A DNA stretch of 33,458 nucleotides from JAVBQG01 sp031549185 (GTDB taxonomy: Bacteria; Synergistota; Synergistia; Synergistales; Synergistaceae): contig JAVBQG010000055.1 of NCBI GenBank assembly GCA_031549185.1, positions 1 through 33,458 of the forward strand. Reading direction: 5' to 3'. The notes under the pieces were generated by a model. The model saw only the letters and a program-made list of their open reading frames with translations, ran no database searches and was not told where the DNA came from. The translations under genes were made by a program, and so were the position numbers. This document shows positions 22,472 to 30,416 of the stretch, in pieces (positions within the stretch are counted from its first letter, which is position 1; the number at the start of each line of letters is the position of its first letter).

Positions 22472-23728
22472 TTACTGCTGGCCGGAATGGCACAAAAATC
22501 GCAAGGCGGTCAGAGATTGCACCTGCAGCACTTGGAGCAACTCTTCCGCCACGATGTATTCGTCGGGAGACCCCATATTATGATGGTTGGGACCGTACGT
22601 AATCGCTGGCACACCCAGCTTGCGCCAGAATCGAGCCTCCGTCCCTCCCAGGCTGAATGTGGTAAAGACTTTTTGCCCCGAAACCTCTTCCGCCGCCACT
22701 CTGGCAATCTGCACCAAAGGGTCGGAGGGATCGGTCAGATGGGCATCCTGATGATTGTCGTATGCCTGTATCGTACAAGCCGGATGTTTTGCCCCAACCT
22801 CCGCGATCCATTCGTTCAAGACCGAGGGAGAAACGCCAGGCGGCAACCTGAAATCGACCTCCGCCGCGCAGAGCTCGGGAATCATATTCACGCTCAAACC
22901 GCCCTGGATGACCCCCACATTCATCGACGCAGCAAGCGCTGCATCCGTCGCTCCTTTGCAGAGAAGAGAATCAAAATTTTCGCGCGCCTCTTCCATGATA
23001 TTGACAATGGGTGCAGGTGTCCGGCTAAGCTCGGGGGGCAAGTCGCTCAGGCTTTCCAGCAATTCCACCATCGATTTGATCGCGCTCAACCTGAGCGACG
23101 CATAGGCTCCATGCCCCCCCTCTCCTCGGCTCGTGAGATGGTACCAATACTGACCTTTTTCTCCGATCCTGACGTTCTCAAGAGACGATGGTTCTCCATT
23201 GATAAGAGCGTCTCCCCTCAATTCCGGCATATTCTCCAATAGATATCGAGTACCCCAGGGACCGAAAACTTCCTCATCTGAGACACATGTTGCCGATATT
23301 CTGCCGGGTATGAGCTCTTTCAATTTATTTAGCATTACGACCGAATAGATGGAAGCGGCAAGTCCGCCCTTCATATCGGAGGCGCCACGTCCGTAAAGCA
23401 GCCCATCCACCAGCTCGCCGCCGAAAGGGTTATGACTCCACATCGCCTTGTCTCCAACCCGAAATGTATCGATATGGCCATTAAATACAACGTGAGGCCC
23501 CGGGCTCGTCCCCTGAACAGTAGCCACAACACTCGGCTTTTCAGGATGAGGCGAGATTATTTTGCAATCTACCCCGGCTTTTCTGAAGAAATCATGGATG
23601 AAACCTGCAATCTCCCGCGTGTCGCCGGGCGGATCTTCCGAGGGTATACGAACCAAATCCTGGCACAAGGATATAACAGCCTCGCCCTCCTCGGCTATTA
23701 TTTTTTTAAGCCCTTCTTCGGAAGTCAT
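22472..23728 (-). CDS. M20-family metallopeptidase/amidohydrolase (ArgE/DapE/CPG2-like)
   Basis: 418 residues. Dinuclear zinc motifs: FNGHIDTF (His, about 81-88), GRGASDMKGG (bridging Asp, about 114-123), SDEEVFGPWG (catalytic Glu-Glu, about 150-159), INGEPSS (about 176-182), and the C-terminal GPNHHNMGSPDEY (about 384-396) with the last ligand His. The dimerisation/lid domain (GEGGHGAYASLRLSAIKSMV) lies between. Enzymes of this family cleave N-acyl or peptide bonds next to a carboxylate, for example N-acetylornithine or N-succinyl-diaminopimelate. Following a TRAP transporter, it most likely hydrolyses the imported compound. GAGGGGGA precedes ATG 23728. Cytoplasmic, no signal peptide. Confidence 0.9.
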   Translation of the reverse strand: MTSEEGLKKIIAEEGEAVISLCQDLVRIPSEDPPGDTREIAGFIHDFFRKAGVDCKIISPHPEKPSVVATVQGTSPGPHVVFNGHIDTFRVGDKAMWSHNPFGGELVDGLLYGRGASDMKGGLAASIYSVVMLNKLKELIPGRISATCVSDEEVFGPWGTRYLLENMPELRGDALINGEPSSLENVRIGEKGQYWYHLTSRGEGGHGAYASLRLSAIKSMVELLESLSDLPPELSRTPAPIVNIMEEARENFDSLLCKGATDAALAASMNVGVIQGGLSVNMIPELCAAEVDFRLPPGVSPSVLNEWIAEVGAKHPACTIQAYDNHQDAHLTDPSDPLVQIARVAAEEVSGQKVFTTFSLGGTEARFWRKLGVPAITYGPNHHNMGSPDEYIVAEELLQVLQVQSLTALRFLCHSGQQ

Positions 23729-23774
23729 TCCAAATCCCCCTCTTTTTTTTGTCAGACTGCAGCTTTGCTTCGGT

Positions 23775-25049
23775 TTACCTGAGGCTCAACAACCAGAGAC
23801 TGCACGCCGGCACATAAGTCACTACCGCCAAGGCGACAATCATGACCAATATAAGTGGAATCGCTTCATACGCTATTGTAACGATAGGAACCTTCGTCAG
23901 GGCAGACGCCACATTCAAATTCACACCGAAGGGAGGCGTTACGAACCCGATCGAGAGGTTCATCGTCAGGATGATTCCAAAATGGATGGGACTCACTCCT
24001 ATCTGCTGCATAAGTGGCAACAGAACGGGCGTAAGGATGATCGTCGCTGCGATATTATCCATAAAGCACCCCAGACATAAAAAGAAGATGTTGAGCAGGA
24101 TCAACAGCACAATCTTGTCGGATGTGACGGAGAGCACGGCCTGCAGAAGCGTCTGCGGGATGCTCTGATACGCCAGAAAAAAGGCAAAGGACATGGAAAA
24201 ACCCATTCCGTACATCGTGATGCCGTTGAGCTGTCCTGCCAGCTTTGCCGCATCGAGAATGTCGCGAAACGACATCTCTTTGTATACAAACTTACCGACT
24301 ACAACACAGTAAACAGCAGACACCACAGCCGCTTCCGTAGGGGTAAATATCCCCGCATAGATACCCCCGAGCACGATGACGGGAGCCAGCAACGCCCATA
24401 TAGCCTCCTTAAAGGCAATCCATACCGGTTTTCTCTGGCTCTTCGGTTTGCCAAGATAGCCCCTCTTTCGAGATATCACATATGCCATCACCATCAAGAC
24501 AAACGAAAATATGAGTCCGGGTATGACCCCGGCAATGAACATATCGCCGATCGACGTTTTCGCCACGATACTGTACACGACAAACGGTATACTTGGCGGA
24601 ATCAAAACCCCTATCGTCCCGGAGCACGCTGCGACCGCCGCGGAGAACGACCTCGCGTAGCCCCTTTTTTCCATCTCCGGGATCAGGATCGAGCCGATTG
24701 CGGAAACGGTAGCCGGGGCCGAGCCGGATATCGCCGCGAAAAACGTACTCGCGAGAACCGTCACAAGAGCAAGGCCACCGGCGATCGCCCCCACGAGGCT
24801 CTCGGCAAAATCAGCGATACGACGCGATATACCGCCCGCTCCCATCAAGTTACCGGCGTACATGAAAAATGGTATGGCAAGCAATGGGAACGATTCGAGG
24901 CCGGAGACCGCTTTCTGCGAGATGATCTGCAAAGGCAGATCCGTAAAGAGCGCCATGGTAAGGCCTGTTGCAAGACCAGTCGCAATTGCAATCGGAAAGC
25001 CGGCAAACATGAGGGCAAACAGCATGACTAAAATAAACACTGCCTCCAT
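23775..25049 (-). CDS. dctM: TRAP transporter large permease (DctM)
   Basis: 424 residues, about 12 membrane helices, the standard DctM length. Family marks: LLAIPFFMYAGNLMGAGGIS near the N-terminus (about 55-74), ISGSAPATVSAIGSILIPEM (about 107-126), GVLIPPSIPFVVYSIVAKTS (about 150), GIFTPTEAAVVSAVYCVVVG (about 230) and the late ATIILTPVLLPLMQQIGVSP / GFVTPPFGVNLNVASAL. It forms the Na+-driven elevator in the inner membrane and works with DctQ and a periplasmic binding protein. The gene begins 6 bases after the dctQ stop. Base composition looks lower in GC than the left half of the window. Confidence 0.94.
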   Translation of the reverse strand: MEAVFILVMLFALMFAGFPIAIATGLATGLTMALFTDLPLQIISQKAVSGLESFPLLAIPFFMYAGNLMGAGGISRRIADFAESLVGAIAGGLALVTVLASTFFAAISGSAPATVSAIGSILIPEMEKRGYARSFSAAVAACSGTIGVLIPPSIPFVVYSIVAKTSIGDMFIAGVIPGLIFSFVLMVMAYVISRKRGYLGKPKSQRKPVWIAFKEAIWALLAPVIVLGGIYAGIFTPTEAAVVSAVYCVVVGKFVYKEMSFRDILDAAKLAGQLNGITMYGMGFSMSFAFFLAYQSIPQTLLQAVLSVTSDKIVLLILLNIFFLCLGCFMDNIAATIILTPVLLPLMQQIGVSPIHFGIILTMNLSIGFVTPPFGVNLNVASALTKVPIVTIAYEAIPLILVMIVALAVVTYVPACSLWLLSLR

Positions 25050-25055
25050 CGTGAA

Positions 25056-25553
25056 CTACCCCTCTTTCCTGAACATCTGGATCCAACGTGCCAGCATGAC
25101 GGATATCAGGCCGATACACATAAAGGCACTACCAACAACCACCGAGGCGTACATGAAATACATCGGAACGTCCAGCGCGGCCGAGGTGCGGTTGCCCGCG
25201 TAGGACATCATCACCATATTGATTCCATTCTTCACTATGGTCACGCTAAACAGAAACCACACAATATCAATAAACATCATCGCATAATTTCTATAGATTG
25301 GTTTTAATTTATCGACCAGGATAAGTATTCTTATATGCGAATTTTTTTTGACCCCATTGCTGGCTCCTATCCATGTGAGCCACATGAAGCAAAAAGTGGC
25401 GAATTCCTCGGACCACGAAAGAGAGTTATTGAACATATATCGCATAACGACCTGGATAAAAATCACCAGCGTCATAACGACCACAAGATAAGTCAGGAAA
25501 AAATCCTCGATTTTATCCACGCGGCGATTGAATCTTTCCAGTACACCCAGCAT
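25056..25553 (-). CDS. dctQ: TRAP transporter small permease (DctQ)
   Basis: 165 residues with four membrane segments (about 18-40, 52-70, 90-110, 128-150). The DctQ signature after the first helix, NNSLSWSEEFATFCFMWLTW (about 42-61), is clear, followed by ASNGVKKNSHIRI. It is the scaffold subunit of the TRAP complex. It lies between dctP, separated by 107 bases that hold a stable hairpin, and dctM, 6 bases away. Confidence 0.92.
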   Translation of the reverse strand: MLGVLERFNRRVDKIEDFFLTYLVVVMTLVIFIQVVMRYMFNNSLSWSEEFATFCFMWLTWIGASNGVKKNSHIRILILVDKLKPIYRNYAMMFIDIVWFLFSVTIVKNGINMVMMSYAGNRTSAALDVPMYFMYASVVVGSAFMCIGLISVMLARWIQMFRKEG

Positions 25554-25601
25554 GAACGATATTCCCTCCTTCTGCCAAGCAACGAATCTTCGGGTAGACA
25601 G

Positions 25602-25627
25602 GCGGGCCGAAAATACTCTCGGCCCGC
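25602..25627 (-). other. Intercistronic hairpin between dctP and dctQ
   Basis: GCGGGCCGA (25602-25610) pairs perfectly with TCGGCCCGC (25619-25627) over 8 bases. No T tract follows it on the minus strand, so it is more likely an mRNA 3'-protection or processing element than a full terminator. In TRAP operons the binding protein is usually needed in excess over the membrane subunits, which such a hairpin would achieve. Confidence 0.6.
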
Positions 25628-25660
25628 AATTTCATCAAACCACAGGTATTTATTTAAAAA

Positions 25661-26656
25661 TCATTTGCTGTATTTTCGAGAACTCGCGATCGCCGCATCG
25701 ATCAGGTCTTTTCCAACTGTTTTTTCCGCGTCTTTATAAACTTTTTGTGCTATGGCCTCGAATTCTTTCCTCTGAGCAGGTGTCAGATCATTGATTTTAA
25801 CGCCTGCTTTTTTCATCTCCTCGAGTGCGCCGGTCTCGGCTTTTTCGAAGTACTCGGTGTACTTCTTTTCGAATATGACCATACCGTCATCCACCACTTT
25901 CTGTAAATCCGGTGGCAGACTCTCGTACCATTTTGTGTTCATAATCGGGCATATTATGCTTACCAGATGTCGCGTGAGCGAATAATACTTTTGAACAAAC
26001 TGCAATTTGACATCCACCATGGAAAGAGCAGCATTTTCCTGCCCATCCACGACGCCCTGCTGCAGTGCCGTATACAATTCAGAGTAACTGATCGGCGTCG
26101 GATTGGCGCCAAAAGCCTTGAATACCGCTATGTGCATCTGGTTCTGCATTGTTCGAATCTTAAGACCCTTAAGATCAGCCGGGACGTAGATAGGTTTTTT
26201 ATTATTGCTCACGCTCCTGACACCGTTCGAAGTAAACCACTTTGCCCTAAAGCCAAGGCCATCCAAAATCGGTTGAATTTTTTTGCCGAGATCTCCGTGC
26301 AGTGCCTTGTGTGCGGTTGCATAATCCGGGAAAAGAAAGGGCAGGTCCATCACCTGAAGCCTTTTATCCAGCATAGCCAAATCAGCCAGCGCCGGAAACG
26401 TCATCTGCACCACGCCCATTTGCAGTGCTTCTATTGTCTCGTTTGTGTTACCCAATTGGGAGTCGGAATATTTGACGACTTCAATTCTGCCACGAGAATT
26501 TTTTTCGACATAATCCTTGAATTCAAAAAAAGCTTTTTGCGGGGGGTACGTGTCGGATTGAACGGATGCAGCCTTAAGGACAAATTCCGCGGCAAGGGCC
26601 GTACCGGAAAAAAAAGAGAGAACTAGAATCACCATTGCAATTTTCATTACTTTCAC
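25661..26656 (-). CDS. dctP: TRAP transporter periplasmic solute-binding protein (DctP)
   Basis: 331 residues from GTG 26656, which stands 8 bases after AAGGAG; an ATG three codons in is the alternative. Signal peptide KIAMVILVLSFFSGTALA then AEF. DctP-type blocks: QLGNTNETIEALQMGVVQMT, LKGLKIRTMQNQMHIAVFKA (the Arg of KIRTM binds the substrate carboxylate), GANPTPISYSELYTALQQGV, DGQENA. The Arg implies an organic acid ligand. The DctP/TeaA class includes binders of C4-dicarboxylates, 2-oxo and 2-hydroxy acids, and sialic acid; the ligand here is not predictable by eye. It is the first gene of the minus-strand TRAP-M20 operon. Confidence 0.93.
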   Translation of the reverse strand: MKVMKIAMVILVLSFFSGTALAAEFVLKAASVQSDTYPPQKAFFEFKDYVEKNSRGRIEVVKYSDSQLGNTNETIEALQMGVVQMTFPALADLAMLDKRLQVMDLPFLFPDYATAHKALHGDLGKKIQPILDGLGFRAKWFTSNGVRSVSNNKKPIYVPADLKGLKIRTMQNQMHIAVFKAFGANPTPISYSELYTALQQGVVDGQENAALSMVDVKLQFVQKYYSLTRHLVSIICPIMNTKWYESLPPDLQKVVDDGMVIFEKKYTEYFEKAETGALEEMKKAGVKINDLTPAQRKEFEAIAQKVYKDAEKTVGKDLIDAAIASSRKYSK

Positions 26657-26764
26657 TGTCACCACTCCTTATCATTAAAGAACAACAAGGCTGATTCAAC
26701 GAAACAACAGCAACGGACAACAATTTTTGATACGCCTTTACCAACTCCTCTCTTGATTGTTCAA

Positions 26765-26774
26765 TTGTATGCAA
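26765..26774. promoter_or_regulatory. GntR-type operator copy 1 (dctP side)
   Basis: TTGTATGCAA, a near-palindrome of the TTGTATACAA type bound by FCD-class GntR proteins. It sits just downstream of the dctP -10 (26784-26789), about where transcription starts, a position suited to repression. Copy 3 (27084-27093) is its exact reverse complement. Confidence 0.6.
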
Positions 26775-26783
26775 AGCTAGTCA

Positions 26784-26812
26784 ATTATTATCAGAACTAC
26801 CTGTTGTGTCAA
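26784..26812 (-). promoter_or_regulatory. Sigma-70 promoter of the dctPQM-M20 operon
   Basis: On the minus strand a perfect TTGACA (complement of 26807-26812) is followed after 17 bases by AATAAT (complement of 26784-26789). Leader length to the dctP start is about 120 bases. Confidence 0.65.
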
Positions 26813-27000
26813 GTCTTCTTGTGGACAAACTTCATTTATAAGAAATATTGAATGATATGCCATAAATAGTAGCAGGATCATATTTCATTTTATAGGTTGC
26901 TATTGGTAATTTTGTGCACAATAAAAAAAATGATATTTTGCTACTAGTTAAAACACGTCATAACGTGATAAAATCCAAGACAAGAAACCGCATTTATTTT

Positions 27001-27013
27001 TTATATGCAAATA
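27001..27013. promoter_or_regulatory. GntR-type operator copy 2 (upstream of etfB -10)
   Basis: TTATATGCAAATA differs at one of 13 positions from the complement of copy 3 (TTGTATGCAAATA). It lies about 33 bases before the etfB -10, so it could be an activator or looping site. Confidence 0.5.
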
Positions 27014-27045
27014 TACCGTTGGCCAGGATGTGAGATAGAGGCTTT

Positions 27046-27051
27046 TATAAT
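27046..27051 (+). promoter_or_regulatory. -10 box of the etfBA operon
   Basis: Perfect TATAAT, 60 bases before ATG 27112. The nearest -35-like hexamer (TTGGCC, 27019-27024) is 21 bases away, too far for good function, so the promoter may be weak or activator-dependent. Confidence 0.45.
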
Positions 27052-27083
27052 TGAGTTATTCATGCTTTCACGTATTTATATAT

Positions 27084-27093
27084 TTGCATACAA
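27084..27093. promoter_or_regulatory. GntR-type operator copy 3 (etfB leader)
   Basis: TTGCATACAA, the exact reverse complement of copy 1, extended to 11 shared bases by the flanking T. It lies in the etfB leader 18 bases before the ATG, where bound regulator would block elongation or initiation. Confidence 0.6.
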
Positions 27094-27111
27094 ATCAATG
27101 GAGGTTTGATA

Positions 27112-27903
27112 ATGCGTATCGCTGTTCTGATGAAGCAAGTTCCCGACACCGATGAGGTAAAAATGGATCCCGAACGCGGTACGATGATCAGGGACGGGGT
27201 CGACGGAATTGTCAATCCGCTCGATCTGCACGCGTTAGAAGCCGCGCTCGCGCTTCGTGAGGCGGGAGACGAGATCATCGTCATCTCCATGGGCCCCCTG
27301 AATGCGGAGGAAACCTTGCGCGAAGGACTGGCGCTTGGTGCAGATAGGGCAATACTTGCAACGGATCGCGCCTTCGCCGGCGGCGACAGCTGGGCAACAT
27401 CAAAGGTGCTCGCGTCAATTTTGAGGCGGATCGACATGCCGGATATCGTCCTAGCTGGTGAGAAGGCAATAGATGGTGAGACTGGTCAGGTCGGCCCCGA
27501 AGTGGCCGCGATTCTCGGTATACCCGTTGCTACGCATGTCACGGAGATCGAAGCAACTCCTGGCGGCTTAAGGATTGTATGCACACTCGAAGAGGGCTTG
27601 CTCATACAGGAACTGAAAACACCCTGCCTCCTGACAGTCCTGAGTGACCTCAATGATCTCTCGATGCCCACACTCGCGGGGAAAAAACATGCGAAGTCTC
27701 TTACGGTAGAGGTGCTCACGGCTTCCGATCTCAATCTTGCTAAAGAACAGATTGGCCTAAGTGGCTCGCCCACAAGGGTCGTTAAAATCGAACAACCCAA
27801 GATCGCCAGAAATGCGGAAAAATTTTCGGCGCGACAGCGACAGGAACTCGAAAAAGGACTCGCGCGTGTCGTCGAAGTATTAGAGGAACTTGCCGTTATC
27901 TGA
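27112..27903 (+). CDS. etfB: Electron transfer flavoprotein beta subunit (EtfB)
   Basis: 263 residues from ATG 27112, GGAGG at 27100-27104. EtfB marks: IAVLMKQVPDTDEVKMD at the N-terminus, GIVNPLDLHALEAALALRE (about 36-54), ISMGPLNAEETLREGLALGA (about 63-82), DRAFAGGDSWATSKVLASIL, VLAGEKAIDGETGQVGPEVA (about 111-130, the DGDTGQVGP nucleotide loop) and a C-terminal FSARQR. It binds AMP or, in bifurcating Etfs, a second FAD. First gene of etfBA-GlcD-LarA, so it serves the neighbouring dehydrogenase rather than a general acyl-CoA pathway. Confidence 0.93.
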   Translation: MRIAVLMKQVPDTDEVKMDPERGTMIRDGVDGIVNPLDLHALEAALALREAGDEIIVISMGPLNAEETLREGLALGADRAILATDRAFAGGDSWATSKVLASILRRIDMPDIVLAGEKAIDGETGQVGPEVAAILGIPVATHVTEIEATPGGLRIVCTLEEGLLIQELKTPCLLTVLSDLNDLSMPTLAGKKHAKSLTVEVLTASDLNLAKEQIGLSGSPTRVVKIEQPKIARNAEKFSARQRQELEKGLARVVEVLEELAVI

Positions 27904-27912
27904 GGAGGTGAC

Positions 27913-28977
27913 ATGATGGGGGGCGAAAAAAAATTCGGAGATCACGGTTCGGATGAAATATGGGTACTTGGAGAAACGAAGGCGAGCGGCGAACTTTCAA
28001 GTACCATCGCAGAACTCTCCGGTAAAGCGAAAGAGCTTGCTGAATCCCTCCTGACCGTAACGGGCGAAAGTCGCGCTGTAATGATTATCCTGCTGCAGAA
28101 GAAGAGAAGTGACACCGAAAATCGAGGGATCCTCGAAAAGATCGGCGAATACGGAGCAGACAAGGTAATCCGCGTGACCCTTGACGACCTTCCCTGGGAT
28201 CGCGCTGCAAGTGCCAGGGTACTGGCGCATTTGATTGAATGCAGAAAACCTCAAATTGTCCTCGCAGCTGCCACAGCCTACGGCCGCTCGGTAATGCCCT
28301 ACGCGGCCGCCCTCCTCCAAACCGGTCTTACCGCAGATTGCACCGAACTTGACATCGAACTGGAGACCGGCCAGCTGCTCCAGACTCGTCCCGCAATCGG
28401 TGGCAACATCATGGCAACGATTAAAACTCCAGAACATCGGCCACAAATGGCAACTGTTAGGCCAAGAACGTTTCGAATCCCCAAACCCGTCGTTGGAAGA
28501 ATCTGTGTGGTAGAAGAACCCGCGCTACCCTCTGAACTTCTGGAGCCGACCGTTAAGACTGTTTCATGCAAGCCCTTCCCCGATGAAAAGGAGGGAATTC
28601 AAGAGAAGGACGTCATCGTCTCCGGAGGGCGCGGGCTCAGGAGACCGGAAGGTTTCGCATTACTCGCGAAGCTTGCAACAGAGCTCGACGGCGGCGTCGG
28701 TGCGTCTCGCCCGACCGTGGAGATGAAATGGACGACATACCCGCATCAGGTCGGATTGTCAGGCCAGGTCGTCTCGCCAAAAGTCTACATCGCGGCGGGA
28801 ATCTCCGGTGCTGTACAGCATCTGGCCGGCATGCAAACGGCCGGAAAGATAGTTTCGATCAATCGCGACCCGGACGCACCGATCTTTCGGGTCTCCGACA
28901 TCGCAATCTGCGGCGATCTGTACGAGATCATACCGATACTGCTGGAGAAAATACAGGAGAGGAGGAACCGGTCGTGA
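27913..28977 (+). CDS. etfA: Electron transfer flavoprotein alpha subunit (EtfA)
   Basis: 354 residues; GAGGAGGTGAC precedes ATG 27913 (ATG 27916 is equally possible). The N-terminal domain has IWVLGETKASGELSSTIAEL and later RKPQIVLAAATAYGRSVMPY (about 100-119). The C-terminal FAD domain carries VSGGRGLRRPEGFALL (about 237), HQVGLSGQVVSPKVYIAAGI (about 278-297), SGAVQHLAGMQTAGKIVSIN and DPDAPIFRVSD. Unlike LctC of Acetobacterium it lacks an N-terminal ferredoxin domain (no CxxCxxC). Its stop overlaps the next start (GTGA). Confidence 0.93.
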   Translation: MMGGEKKFGDHGSDEIWVLGETKASGELSSTIAELSGKAKELAESLLTVTGESRAVMIILLQKKRSDTENRGILEKIGEYGADKVIRVTLDDLPWDRAASARVLAHLIECRKPQIVLAAATAYGRSVMPYAAALLQTGLTADCTELDIELETGQLLQTRPAIGGNIMATIKTPEHRPQMATVRPRTFRIPKPVVGRICVVEEPALPSELLEPTVKTVSCKPFPDEKEGIQEKDVIVSGGRGLRRPEGFALLAKLATELDGGVGASRPTVEMKWTTYPHQVGLSGQVVSPKVYIAAGISGAVQHLAGMQTAGKIVSINRDPDAPIFRVSDIAICGDLYEIIPILLEKIQERRNRS

Positions 28978-30401
28978 GGGAAACAACCCAATACGCCCCC
29001 GTCACCGACGGAACGGTCCGCGACCTCAGGGAGATGCTGGGGTCGTCCGCCGTCAGCGTCGATCCGGAGAAGCGCCGCGCGTATACATACGATGAAGTGC
29101 TACCGCAGTTCTACGACCGCGATTATCTGGCCGACGCGATCTGTTTTCCCGAGAGCACCGAACAGGTCTCGGCAATCATGAAATATGCGAACGAACACCT
29201 GATCCCCGTAACGCCGCGCGGCGCGGGGACGGGACTCTCTGGCGGCGCGGTGCCGGCTCTCGGCGGCATCGTCATGTCGATGGAGCGGATGAACCGCATT
29301 CTCGAGATCGACGTCCGAAACCGTACGCTCACGGCGGAACCGGGTGTCGTGACGTCCGAGATCACCAAGGCCGCCACAGCGCATGATCTCTTCTACGCCG
29401 GAGATCCCTGTAGCGGAGATGCGTCGTTCATCGGCGGCAACGTGGCCGAAAACGCGGGGGGCAACAAGGTCATCAAATACGGGGCCACCGGCGCCCATGT
29501 GCTGGCAATCGAAGCGGTCCTCCCGGATGGCAGCGTACTGACCTTCGGTGGGAAACGTCGCAAGGACGTGACGGGATACGACTTCGTCCACCTGCTGGTG
29601 GGCTCCGAGGGCACGCTTGCCGTGGCGACGAAGATCACCTTGAGCCTGCTCCCCTCTCCAGGGCGCGTGATCGACCTTTTAGTTCCCATGCCCAGTATAC
29701 ACGCAGCGATGGATCTCGTTCCCGAGATCGCCACGGACTGCGGCGTGATTCCTTCGTCGATTGAGTATCTCGATCGAGAATCTGTTCTTCTGGTCGAAAA
29801 ATATCTGAACACGAGGGTCCCTTTCAGCGATGCGGGGGCACAGTTGATCCTCCAGATGGAGGGGAGAGATCCCAAACGGCTGTGGGACGAGACTGAAAAG
29901 GTCGGCAACCTTTGCCTTGCCCGCGGTGCACTGGAAGTTTTCGTCGCCGAGGACCGAAACGCGCGAGACAGGCTTTGGCGTGTTCGAAAGCTTGTTGCTG
30001 AGGCTGTCTGGGCAGCGGCGGCTCTGCAACTCTCTAACGAGGATATTGTCGTGCCGAGTGGCTCGATTTCCAAGCTGTCCGGCGGACTCGCTGATATTAG
30101 CAAACGGCATAACGTAAGGTACACTTCCTATGGACATGTCGGTGATGGAAATATACACATCACGTTTTACCTCGATGAAGAATGTCCGGGCCACAAGAGA
30201 CTGGCCGAAGGGGTACAAAGGGATCTCTACGAATTAGTTAAGAGTCTGGGTGGTACGCTCACAGGAGAACACGGCGTTGGTCTGAAACGCATCAAATATA
30301 TTTCGACCTTCCTTGATGAAGCCCACATCGAGTTGATTCGCAGAGTAAAACAGGCGTTCGACCCAAATAGCATTCTCAATCCGATGAAAATGATTCCATA
30401 G
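28974..30401 (+). CDS. FAD-linked 2-hydroxyacid dehydrogenase (GlcD/LctD-like)
   Basis: 475 residues from GTG 28974, AGGAGG at 28958-28963; the longer upstream frame overlaps etfA and is spurious. VAO/PCMH FAD domain: PVTPRGAGTGLSGGAVPALG (about 78-97), AGDPCSGDASFIGGNVAENA (about 140-159), TGYDFVHLLVGSEGTLAV (about 198). FAD-oxidase C-domain: YTSYGHVGDGNIHITF (about 382) and LTGEHGVGLKRIKYI (about 424). Closest known behaviour is D-lactate or glycolate dehydrogenase. Next to etfBA it resembles the lactate dehydrogenase/Etf complex of Acetobacterium woodii (LctBCD), which drives lactate oxidation with NAD+ using electrons from reduced ferredoxin. Substrate not certain. Confidence 0.9.
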   Translation: MRETTQYAPVTDGTVRDLREMLGSSAVSVDPEKRRAYTYDEVLPQFYDRDYLADAICFPESTEQVSAIMKYANEHLIPVTPRGAGTGLSGGAVPALGGIVMSMERMNRILEIDVRNRTLTAEPGVVTSEITKAATAHDLFYAGDPCSGDASFIGGNVAENAGGNKVIKYGATGAHVLAIEAVLPDGSVLTFGGKRRKDVTGYDFVHLLVGSEGTLAVATKITLSLLPSPGRVIDLLVPMPSIHAAMDLVPEIATDCGVIPSSIEYLDRESVLLVEKYLNTRVPFSDAGAQLILQMEGRDPKRLWDETEKVGNLCLARGALEVFVAEDRNARDRLWRVRKLVAEAVWAAAALQLSNEDIVVPSGSISKLSGGLADISKRHNVRYTSYGHVGDGNIHITFYLDEECPGHKRLAEGVQRDLYELVKSLGGTLTGEHGVGLKRIKYISTFLDEAHIELIRRVKQAFDPNSILNPMKMIP

Positions 30402-30416
30402 GAGTGATGCCGTAAA

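Larger units (their letters stand above)
26657..27111. other. 455-base AT-rich divergent regulatory gap (dctP / etfB)
   Basis: No gene seen. It holds the dctP promoter (26784-26812, minus), a -10 for etfB (27046-27051), three GntR-type operator copies (26765, 27001, 27084), a perfect 10-base palindrome TTGTGCACAA (26914-26923) and CACGT-CATA-ACGTG (26954-26967). Much lower GC than any coding stretch in the window. The other short repeats in it look like chance in AT-rich DNA. Confidence 0.75.

Noticed and set aside
26867..26946. Inverted repeat TAGTAGCA / TGCTACTA in the dctP-etfB gap
   Set aside because: Eight-base arms 64 bases apart in AT-rich DNA, not matching any promoter element.
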